The notes under the pieces are model-generated. The model worked only from the letters and a program-made list of their open reading frames with translations. It was not told the DNA's origin and did no database searches. Shown in pieces: positions 8,732-16,399 of a stretch of DNA of 64,000 nt; position 1 is the stretch's first letter; every line of letters starts with the position of its first letter. Both the position numbers and the translations under genes were made by a program. Source of the stretch: 43-108 sp001915545 (lineage in GTDB: Bacteria > Bacteroidota > Bacteroidia > Bacteroidales > Bacteroidaceae); contig CABUGV010000001.1 in assembly GCA_902491215.1 (NCBI GenBank), positions 124,001-188,000 of the forward strand. Reading direction: 5' to 3'.

Positions 8732-11700
8732 TTATCTTACAGGTCTGATTACGAATGAGAAGTCGTAGTTCTGATAAGGCATCTGGTACTCTTTGCAAGG
8801 CCATGCACCCCAGCTGTTTACACATCCCATACCCATCTGCTTCTGAGCAACGTGTACGGTTGTAAGATCTCTTGGAGTAAGGTCTCCAGAATGTCTCTGA
8901 ACAGCATACTTGTCATTTCCAGAAGAAAGGTCTTCAGTAAGATAATTCAAGCTCTTGCACTCCATTGATGCATTGCTGAAGAACTCGAGTCCCTTACCTG
9001 CGTTGTCAAGAACCTTCCAGTAGCGTACTTCAGTCTTATTACCAGATTCCTGTGGACGAACGTATGGATAATACTGGTCAGCAACCTTCTGAACATAATG
9101 TCCGAGACGTGCAAAATTGTTTCTGTCGATGTAGTTCTCCTGAGGTCCCTTACCGTAGAAATCAATTACGCTATATTCAGCCGGCATAGCCATTTCCATA
9201 CCGTAACGCAAGAGCTGTGGCTTTTCCTTAGCTTCAGGATCAACAGTAAGCTTTTCGTTAACGATAACATCACCAGCAGAAGTGATTGTATAAGTCATTG
9301 CAAGCTTAGAGCTTGTTGCGCTTATTTCATACTCAGCATTAACCTTGTAGTTATCACCATCCTGCTCATACTTGAATGAAGTCATCTTCATATATGGATT
9401 ATTCCATGCACCAAACTTGTTCTGGAACTGAGCACCGTAATCATTATCTGTTGGAGCACGCCAGAAATCAGGCTTAAGCTGGTAACCGTCCTTCATCATT
9501 GCCTTACCGTCAACATCTATGTAAGAGATGAAACCATTCCACTTGTCGAAAGTAACATCAACACCATTAGCACTTACCATGAGGCTTCTGAGCTGATCGT
9601 CAATTTCAATCTTACCGTTACCCTTTTCAGCTGCTACCTTATTGAGTTCAGGGAATTGATAGTCTGAAAGCTTAAGCTGTTCAGTTGCTATTACATAGCC
9701 TTTGTCAAGAAGCGGTTCGTCAGAATCAAGTGCAAAATCGATGTTGCATACAACTTCTTTTCCTTCGAGATCCTTATTCTTCAAAGCTTTTGCGATATCT
9801 GAAATCTTAACAACTTTCCTTGCCTGAGGAGCAATCTTGAGCTTGTTTACGTCAACAGAACCCTCATAAACCTTCTTTCCTTCAGCTTCGATTGTATAGT
9901 TGAGAGTAACATTCTGTATTGGAGCAAAGAAATTTTCGTTGTAGATTTCAATCTGTCCAGACTTCAAATTCTTAGGAGTTACCCATATATTCTGGTAGAA
10001 ATACTTAACCTCATAAGCGTGCGGATTAGGATTTCTGTCAGGGCTGATTACGCCGTTAACGCAGAAATTGTGGTCTGATGCAGGGAAGCGTCCCCAATCA
10101 CCGCCATAACCGTAAATGTCCTTACCTGTCACCTTGCTCTTTGTTCTGATGCTCTGGTCGATGAAGTCCCAGATATATCCACCCTGATACTTTGGATATT
10201 TTCTTACGAGATCCCAATACTCCTTGAATCCACCTACAGAGTTACCCATTGCATGAGCATACTCGCACTGAATGAGCGGACGAGGATTGTCACCCTTTGA
10301 ATAGCTTTCACATCCTTCGTATCCGTAGTACATAGGGCAGAAGATATCAGTTTTCTTGTTCTGTCCAGCCTGTTCGTACTGTACAGGACGGCTAGGATCG
10401 TAAGCCTTTACCCAGTCGTAAGCATCTTCAAAATTCTTTCCGTAACCAGCCTCATTACCAAGACTCCATACAATGATACAAGGATGGTTCTTGAAAGACA
10501 TTACGTTGTGCTGATTACGCTCGATGTGTGCAGTGTGATATGATTCATTCTTTGCAAGAGTTTTTTCTCCATATCCCATTCCGTGGCTTTCAATGTTTGC
10601 TTCAGCAGTAACGTAGATACCATATTCATCGCAAAGGTCATACCAGCGCGGATCGTTCGGATAGTGGCATGTACGGTCAGCATTGACATTAAGCTTCTTC
10701 ATCATCTGAATGTCCTGAACCATTCTTTCGTATGTAATGTTGTAACCCTGGTCCGGATCAATTTCGTGACGGTTCACACCCTTGATAAGTACAGGCTGTC
10801 CGTTTACAAGAAGCTGTGCATTCTTGATTTCAATCTTTCTGAAACCGACATTCTGAGGAATAACTTCAATAACCTTGTCACCATCCTTCAATGTTGCGTA
10901 AAGCTTGTAGAGGTTTGGAGTTTCAGCAGTCCACTTGAGAGGATTCTTTACATTGAAATCCATTTCTGCCTTTCCGCCAGAAATTGTCTGAGTCTTCTCA
11001 ACAACCACCTTGCCCTGCTTGTCCTTCAGTGCAACAGTGATCTGCTTGCCTTCTGCATTGGCAGTTGCGAACTTCACGTTGAGTGTACCGTTCTTGTACT
11101 TGCTGTCAAGATCAGGAGTAATAAAGAGGTCCTGAATGTAGCTTGCAGGACGTGCATACAGATATGACTCGCGTGCAATACCGCTGAGACGGAAGAAATC
11201 CTGGTCCTCAAGATATGAACCGTCGCACCATCTCATGATCTGGAGAGCAATCAGGTTCTCTCCCGGCTTTACAAACTTAGTGATGTCGTATTCAGAAGCC
11301 ACCTTGCTGTCTTCTGAATATCCAACATACTTGCCGTTGACATATACTGTAACGTTGCTCGTTGCAGAACCTATATGCAGGAACACATTCTCTCCATTCC
11401 AAGAAGCCGGAATATTGATCTTGCGTCTGTATGAACCAACATGGTTGTTCTTGTCTTCAACCATAGGTGGATTAGAATTGAACTGGTTTGCCCATGCATA
11501 ACCTGTATTCTTGTACAAAGGATATCCGTAACCGTTGAGTTCCCAATGTCCAGGAACTGAAATTTCATCCCACTTTGAATCATCGAAATCAACTGCAAAG
11601 AAATTTTCAGGACGATCGTTTGCATCCTTCACCCAATTGAATTTCCATTTTCCATCGATGGAAAGAAAACGCGAAGAAGAATCTTTCTTGCCCTTCTGAG

Positions 11701-11854
11701 CAAGCTGGTCGCTTTCGTAGGCAAAATAGTTTGCCACATTGTCAAGACGATTTTCTGCATTGACTCTCGGGTCGAGCCACTTAGGCGCATTCTGTGCATA
11801 AGCGAACAAGCTTCCGAAAATCAAGCTTGACAAAAGAAATCTTTTAATGTTCAT
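8732..11854 (-). CDS. lacZ: Periplasmic GH2 beta-galactosidase
   Basis: A 1040-residue glycoside hydrolase family 2 enzyme, a LacZ-type beta-galactosidase hydrolysing terminal beta-D-galactosides. A signal peptide (MNIKRFLLSSLIFGSLFAYAQ) indicates export to the periplasm, unlike E. coli LacZ. Conserved parts appear in order: N-terminal sugar-binding domain with VPGHWELNGYG and HIGSATSNVTVYVNG, the GVNRHEIDPDQGYN motif, the acid/base Glu in SLGNEAG (E468), the nucleophile Glu in QCEYAHAMGN (E531), and a C-terminal beta-sandwich containing FYGKGPQENYIDR. All match the 5-domain long form. It stands alone with its own promoter and terminator, with no SusC/SusD pair or regulator beside it, so its substrate (lactose or a plant or host galactan) is not fixed by context. 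Confidence 0.95.
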   Translation of the reverse strand: MNIKRFLLSSLIFGSLFAYAQNAPKWLDPRVNAENRLDNVANYFAYESDQLAQKGKKDSSSRFLSIDGKWKFNWVKDANDRPENFFAVDFDDSKWDEISVPGHWELNGYGYPLYKNTGYAWANQFNSNPPMVEDKNNHVGSYRRKINIPASWNGENVFLHIGSATSNVTVYVNGKYVGYSEDSKVASEYDITKFVKPGENLIALQIMRWCDGSYLEDQDFFRLSGIARESYLYARPASYIQDLFITPDLDSKYKNGTLNVKFATANAEGKQITVALKDKQGKVVVEKTQTISGGKAEMDFNVKNPLKWTAETPNLYKLYATLKDGDKVIEVIPQNVGFRKIEIKNAQLLVNGQPVLIKGVNRHEIDPDQGYNITYERMVQDIQMMKKLNVNADRTCHYPNDPRWYDLCDEYGIYVTAEANIESHGMGYGEKTLAKNESYHTAHIERNQHNVMSFKNHPCIIVWSLGNEAGYGKNFEDAYDWVKAYDPSRPVQYEQAGQNKKTDIFCPMYYGYEGCESYSKGDNPRPLIQCEYAHAMGNSVGGFKEYWDLVRKYPKYQGGYIWDFIDQSIRTKSKVTGKDIYGYGGDWGRFPASDHNFCVNGVISPDRNPNPHAYEVKYFYQNIWVTPKNLKSGQIEIYNENFFAPIQNVTLNYTIEAEGKKVYEGSVDVNKLKIAPQARKVVKISDIAKALKNKDLEGKEVVCNIDFALDSDEPLLDKGYVIATEQLKLSDYQFPELNKVAAEKGNGKIEIDDQLRSLMVSANGVDVTFDKWNGFISYIDVDGKAMMKDGYQLKPDFWRAPTDNDYGAQFQNKFGAWNNPYMKMTSFKYEQDGDNYKVNAEYEISATSSKLAMTYTITSAGDVIVNEKLTVDPEAKEKPQLLRYGMEMAMPAEYSVIDFYGKGPQENYIDRNNFARLGHYVQKVADQYYPYVRPQESGNKTEVRYWKVLDNAGKGLEFFSNASMECKSLNYLTEDLSSGNDKYAVQRHSGDLTPRDLTTVHVAQKQMGMGCVNSWGAWPCKEYQMPYQNYDFSFVIRPVR

Positions 11855-11905
11855 AATTTTTGTTATTTGGTTTTACAATAGTTTCAACAGGTTAAAAACT
11901 TAAAA

Positions 11906-11937
11906 CAAAGATAGATGATTTTATAAAACAATACAAA
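11906..11937 (-). promoter_or_regulatory. Promoter of the beta-galactosidase gene
   Basis: On the minus strand TTTG (complement of 11934-11937), 20 bases, then TATCTTTG (complement of 11906-11913). Both elements fit the Bacteroidetes consensus. Confidence 0.72.
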
Positions 11938-12018
11938 ATAGCTAAGGCTTATTAATAATTATTCATAAAAAAGCACATAAGTTTTACAACTATTATATAA
12001 GGTAGATAGCCAAACTCC

Positions 12019-12026
12019 TACCTTTG
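12019..12026 (+). promoter_or_regulatory. -7 element directly before the histidine phosphatase start
   Basis: TACCTTTG ends only five bases before the ATG at 12032. If used, the mRNA would be leaderless or almost so. No TTTG is found at the -33 spacing, so an upstream promoter cannot be excluded. Confidence 0.4.
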
Positions 12027-12031
12027 CAAAT

Positions 12032-12565
12032 ATGGAAATATATTTTATCAGACATACATCAGTCGACGTCACACCGGGATATTGCTACGGCAATACCGAC
12101 GTTGAAACAAAATCCTCGTTCGCGGAAGAGGCAGAATGCGTTAAAGGCAAGCTTTCAGATCTCAAATTCGATCAAGTATACACCAGTCCGCTGTCTAGAG
12201 CAGTAAAACTTGCAGCATATTGCGGCTATGGCGATGCTGTACACGATGCACGGCTTAAAGAACTGAATTTCGGTGAATGGGAAATGAAAAACTACGATGA
12301 ACTTTATGCAAACGACGAAAGATTCAAGAGTTGGAGCAACAATTATCTGACCGAACGTTGCCCTGAAGGAGAATCATTCAGCGATTTGTTCTCCAGAGTG
12401 GAAGATTTTATAAATGAGACAAAAAAACAAGGATATGAACGCATTGCAGCATTCTGTCATGGGGGAATCCTGGCCTCTGCAATGCTGATAGCCGGCATTG
12501 TGGACAAAGAAAATCTCTTCAGCAATATTCCTCCATACGGTAGCGTCATCAAAATTGAAATCTGA
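12032..12565 (+). CDS. Histidine phosphatase, CobC/alpha-ribazole phosphatase-like
   Basis: A 177-residue member of the histidine phosphatase (phosphoglycerate mutase-like) superfamily. The catalytic RHT is at residues 7-9; ELNFGEWE (about 78-85) and the second catalytic His in FCHGGI (about 145) complete the site. The closest functional relatives are alpha-ribazole phosphatases (CobC), which dephosphorylate alpha-ribazole-5'-phosphate late in cobalamin assembly. A cobalamin role would fit an organism with a B12-dependent methylmalonyl-CoA mutase, but no other cobalamin genes are nearby, so the substrate stays open. The start is fixed because the RHT motif must follow a short beta strand. Confidence 0.8.
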   Translation: MEIYFIRHTSVDVTPGYCYGNTDVETKSSFAEEAECVKGKLSDLKFDQVYTSPLSRAVKLAAYCGYGDAVHDARLKELNFGEWEMKNYDELYANDERFKSWSNNYLTERCPEGESFSDLFSRVEDFINETKKQGYERIAAFCHGGILASAMLIAGIVDKENLFSNIPPYGSVIKIEI

Positions 12566-12605
12566 AGTGTATAATTCAGCATATTCTTATCTGAGCAGAT
12601 GCGCG

Positions 12606-12692
12606 CGACGGCGTCCGCACATAAATACGAGCGCTCAAAAGCAAAATTGCGAGACCGCGCAAATATTTTTCCGAGCGCCCGTAATTTTATAA
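12606..12692 (+). repeat. Array A: GC-rich 10-bp cores at 22-bp spacing
   Basis: Three cores start at 12628 (CGAGCGCTCA), 12650 (CGAGACCGCG) and 12672 (CGAGCGCCCG), exactly 22 bases apart, with AT-rich 12-base spacers. A weaker fourth unit at 12606 (CGACGGCGTC) keeps the phase. The stretch TCCGAGCGCCCGTAAT is identical to one in array B. It lies between the phosphatase and the promoter of the DUF6057 operon. Confidence 0.72.
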
Positions 12693-12757
12693 AATGCGCA
12701 ATTTAACCGGACAATATGTTCTGTACTGAAGCACAACGTGCAAACTGACGTTTACAT

Positions 12758-12788
12758 TAGATTATTCCACTTTTTTTACGTATTTTTG
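12758..12788 (+). promoter_or_regulatory. Promoter of the DUF6057-PD40-DPP operon
   Basis: TATTTTTG at 12781-12788 matches TAnnTTTG. A weak TTAG at 12757-12760 sits at the -33 position. The start codon follows 53 bases later. Confidence 0.5.
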
Positions 12789-12841
12789 CAGTTGTACGCA
12801 TGCATTGCACATGCACGAAAATCTGTACTAAACGGTATACT

Positions 12842-14815
12842 ATGATGAAACAAAAAACAAGACAAAACAAAAACAAGAATTCATTCTCGGCAGACTTACA
12901 GCAGAAAAAAGAAAAAGAAAATGCCAAGAAACGAGAAATATCAATTTCTCCAAGAATCATTAAACTCATGCCTTTCATCTATGGGGCATTGTTCTGCATC
13001 ATAAGTTGGATTTTCCTGACGTATTCCAACGGCGACTACCTCTATGCAGTTCAAGAACGCTCGCTTTTCCTAGACACTTCGCAGTTCTTCGAAGAGCGAA
13101 CAAGCGTACCTGGAGGCTTCCTAGAATGGGTCGGATGTTTCCTAACACAGCTGTTCTATTATCCTTGGCTCGGTGCGCTCGTACTGGTCTTGCTCTGGGG
13201 CATCATAATAGCTTTAAGCTTCAGAGCGTTCAAGATACCGGCAAAATGTGCAGTTCTGACAATCATTCCACCGGCACTTCTTCTCTGTTCGGTTGTTGAT
13301 TTGGGATACTGGATGTATTACATCAAATTGCCAGGATATTGGTTCACAGGTACAGTAGGTTTCACCGTAACTGTTTTGGCTACAGCAGGTTACACACTAT
13401 TAAAGACAAAGACAGCCGCACGTGAAGCAGTACTTCTGCTTTGGACATGTCTGGCCTACCCTCTCTTCGGTTGGTACGCACTGCTCGCAACAGTCTATAT
13501 GCTCATCATCGACTTGACAGAAAAGGATTTGGACACTTCGAGAAAAGCTGTTAGATCCGTCGTTGCTATCCTGTCAATAATATTAGTCCCGATAGCAAGC
13601 TACTATCTGCTCTACTCCGGAACACGCATGGCCGACATGTGGAAAGCAGTATTCCCTATTTTCGAATCAAGCAGAGTCATATCTACATCGCTCAGTCTCC
13701 CATTCGTTTTCATGGCCCTGCTTCCGGCAATATACCTTGCACTGTCAAGGTTGTTGCAGACAAAAGGCGGATGCAGTCCGATATGCGGAAAATCAGGCAC
13801 ACTCCGCTTTGCAGTGGCTCAACTTGCCGTTATAGCTGTAGTAGTTGCTGTTGTGCGCGGTGGATGGTACGATAACTACAACTTCCACTCCGAACACAGA
13901 ATGTACAAACTTGCCGACGAGCAAAAATGGGAAGACGTACTTGTGGAAATGGCTGCAAATCCGGGCACTCCGACACGACAGATGGTTATGTGCAAAAACA
14001 TAGCATTAATGAAAGTGGGACGTTGCGGAAACGAAATGTTCAGATACAGCAACGAAGGTGAACCTCCTTACGTATTCGATTCTCTCAGAGTGAAGATGGT
14101 TGAAACTGCGGCCCCAATGATCTACTACAACTACGGAAGATGCAATTTCTGCTACCGCTGGTGTATAGAAAACAGCGTGGAATACGGTTTCAATGTCAAC
14201 GGACTCAAATATTTGATCAGAAGTTCCATATTGAGCGGTGAATACAAAGTGGCAGAAAAATACATCAACATGCTCAAGCACACTACATTCCACAAGGAAT
14301 GGGCTGAGCATTTCGAACAATTCGTACGCAACCCAAAACTCATAGCTCAAAATGAAGAGTTCAAACTGATTCTCCCACTCAGGAAATTCAAGGATGTTCT
14401 TGACGGCGATGAAGGTTTGTGCGAGATGTATTTGCTCAACTATTTCAGTAATTCGCAAAATCCCGAACCGATGTTTCAGGAACAGACACTGGTATATGCA
14501 CTCGTTTCGAAAGACATTGACCGTTTCTGGAAAAGGTTCTTCCAATATGCAACGCTTCACATCAAGGAACCGATGCCGATACACTATCAGGAAGCAGCAT
14601 TCCTGTACGGAAATCTGGAAAAAACTGTCGACATCAGCAAGATGCCATTCGACAGAGACAGAATTCTCGGACGCTTTGCCAACTTCCAAAGAGCTTCACA
14701 GATGTATGCGCGTGAAGGAATGAGCGTGGAGCAGATGGGCGAAGCCATGAGACCGGAATTCGGTGACACATTCTGGTGGTTCTACTTCTTCTGCAAAGGA
14801 GTCAAGTCTTATTGA
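12842..14815 (+). CDS. DUF6057-like multi-pass membrane protein
   Basis: About 657 residues from the ATG at 12842 (MMKQKTRQN...); an in-frame ATG at 12800 would put the start very close to the promoter, so 12842 is preferred. A Lys-rich cytoplasmic N-terminus is followed by about nine or ten hydrophobic helices (roughly residues 45-345), then a soluble alpha-helical C-terminal half (about 350-657) whose pattern (CKNIALMKVGR, AEKYINMLKHT) recalls TPR-like repeats. It resembles the Bacteroidetes DUF6057 family; function is unknown. It is the first gene of a three-gene operon with a PD40 lipoprotein (56-base gap) and a dipeptidyl peptidase (34-base gap), suggesting an envelope complex. Confidence 0.78.
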   Translation: MMKQKTRQNKNKNSFSADLQQKKEKENAKKREISISPRIIKLMPFIYGALFCIISWIFLTYSNGDYLYAVQERSLFLDTSQFFEERTSVPGGFLEWVGCFLTQLFYYPWLGALVLVLLWGIIIALSFRAFKIPAKCAVLTIIPPALLLCSVVDLGYWMYYIKLPGYWFTGTVGFTVTVLATAGYTLLKTKTAAREAVLLLWTCLAYPLFGWYALLATVYMLIIDLTEKDLDTSRKAVRSVVAILSIILVPIASYYLLYSGTRMADMWKAVFPIFESSRVISTSLSLPFVFMALLPAIYLALSRLLQTKGGCSPICGKSGTLRFAVAQLAVIAVVVAVVRGGWYDNYNFHSEHRMYKLADEQKWEDVLVEMAANPGTPTRQMVMCKNIALMKVGRCGNEMFRYSNEGEPPYVFDSLRVKMVETAAPMIYYNYGRCNFCYRWCIENSVEYGFNVNGLKYLIRSSILSGEYKVAEKYINMLKHTTFHKEWAEHFEQFVRNPKLIAQNEEFKLILPLRKFKDVLDGDEGLCEMYLLNYFSNSQNPEPMFQEQTLVYALVSKDIDRFWKRFFQYATLHIKEPMPIHYQEAAFLYGNLEKTVDISKMPFDRDRILGRFANFQRASQMYAREGMSVEQMGEAMRPEFGDTFWWFYFFCKGVKSY

Positions 14816-14871
14816 TGAGAAGCAGAATACATATATACCATTCACACAGAAAGCAATTTTGAAGAAAGAAT

Positions 14872-16365
14872 ATGAAAAAACTAATCATAACAGCCATTTG
14901 CGCAGTCGCTCTGCTTGCCAGCTGCACATCACCATCGGTTCCCGACAGCTACAACGAGGCACAGCGCAAACCCCAAATATATCCGGAATACACAGATGTG
15001 ACTATTCCATGCAACATCGCACCAATGAATTTCATGGTGGCAGAGAATTGCGAAGAGGCAGTAGCCAAATTCACATACGGCAACGAAGAAGCTGTATACG
15101 GCGATGGAACAAAAATTATCATACCAGAAAATGATTGGAAAAACATGACAGCCGAAGCGAAAGGCAAAAGCATAAAAGTGGATGTCTACACTAGAAACGG
15201 AGGGGCATGGACAAAATTCAAGACTTTCAGCCTCAACGTGGCAGCCGACGAGATAGACCCATACATCTCCTACAGACTCATTCCGCCATCATACGTAGCA
15301 TACGAAAAACTTACAATAGACCAGAGAAATCTCACCAATTTCGAGGAAAAGACCATTTACAACAACATGATTATCTCGACGGAGAACAACGGACAGTGCA
15401 TAAATTGCCATTCGTATCAGAACTACAAGACGGACAACATGCAGTTCCACATGCGTCAGGGATTCGGCGGAACAATGATTGTTGTCGACGGAAAACCTAA
15501 GAAAGTAGATCTGAAAACAGATAAGACAATAAGCGCCGGTGTTTATCCGGCATGGCATCCAAAGAAGAAGCTGATTGCCTACTCTACGAACAACACAGGA
15601 CAATCATTCCACACAAAAAACAGGAACAAGGTGGAAGTTCAGGATACAGAGAGCGACATCATACTCTACGATGTAGAAAAGAATGAAGTAAGCATCATAG
15701 AGAACGACTCAAACGAGCTCGAAGTATTCCCATGGTGGAGTCCCGACGGCAAGGAACTGTATTTCTGCTCTGCACATTTCGAGTACAAGGACACCACAGC
15801 CCACGAGACAGAGATGATAAAGAGATACAAGGAAGTAAAATACGACATCTACAAGAAGTCCTTCAACGCAGAAACAAAGCAATTCGGACCTCGCCAGCTC
15901 GTATTCAAAGCTTCGGAAATGGGCATGAGTGCAACATTCCCTAGAATAAGTCCAGACGGACGATATCTGCTGTTTGCAATGGGCAACTGGGGATGCTTCC
16001 ACATCTGGCATCCGGAATCAGACCTGTACATCATGGACCTTAAGAGCGGAAACGTACGCAAGCTGGAAAATGTAAACAGCAGTGAAGCAGAAAGCTATCA
16101 TTCCTGGTCGAGCAACGGCAGATGGATAATATTTGGAACACGACGCGACGAAGGAAACTTCACTCGCCCGTACATTGCATATTTCGACAAGAACGGCAAG
16201 GGCTACAAGGCTTTCGAAGTTCCTCAGAAAGATCCGGAATTCTATCAGACATGCACATACAGCTACAATATACCTGAATTCATGGTTGAACCGGTAAAGA
16301 TTTCACCGCAGAAGTTTGCCGACACAGCAAAACGTGATGCAATAAAAGCTGTATTCAAAGATTGA
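14872..16365 (+). CDS. PD40 beta-propeller lipoprotein with a CXXCH motif
   Basis: A 497-residue lipoprotein (lipobox LLASC, Cys18). The N-terminal ~100 residues form a beta domain. A single CXXCH (CINCH, C176-H180) is the covalent haem c attachment motif. After it come TolB/PD40-type propeller repeats, for example AGVYPAWHPKKKLIAYSTN, EVFPWWSPDGKELYFCS, PRISPDGRYLLFAMGNWG and SEAESYHSWSSNGRWIIFG. Homologues in Bacteroidetes are often labelled cytochrome c-related. The haem would be added outside the cytoplasm. Whether haem is really bound cannot be decided from one motif, but the placement in an ordered loop (NNGQCINCHSYQNYKTDNM) is convincing. It sits mid-operon between a membrane protein and an S9 peptidase. 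Confidence 0.8.
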   Translation: MKKLIITAICAVALLASCTSPSVPDSYNEAQRKPQIYPEYTDVTIPCNIAPMNFMVAENCEEAVAKFTYGNEEAVYGDGTKIIIPENDWKNMTAEAKGKSIKVDVYTRNGGAWTKFKTFSLNVAADEIDPYISYRLIPPSYVAYEKLTIDQRNLTNFEEKTIYNNMIISTENNGQCINCHSYQNYKTDNMQFHMRQGFGGTMIVVDGKPKKVDLKTDKTISAGVYPAWHPKKKLIAYSTNNTGQSFHTKNRNKVEVQDTESDIILYDVEKNEVSIIENDSNELEVFPWWSPDGKELYFCSAHFEYKDTTAHETEMIKRYKEVKYDIYKKSFNAETKQFGPRQLVFKASEMGMSATFPRISPDGRYLLFAMGNWGCFHIWHPESDLYIMDLKSGNVRKLENVNSSEAESYHSWSSNGRWIIFGTRRDEGNFTRPYIAYFDKNGKGYKAFEVPQKDPEFYQTCTYSYNIPEFMVEPVKISPQKFADTAKRDAIKAVFKD

Positions 16366-16399
16366 AACTACTAACAACCAATATTATTCTAAACATATC

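Noticed and set aside
12498..12692. Plus-strand ORF running through array A
   Set aside because: Starts inside the phosphatase gene in another frame and its end is made of the 22-base repeat, whose period is not a multiple of three.
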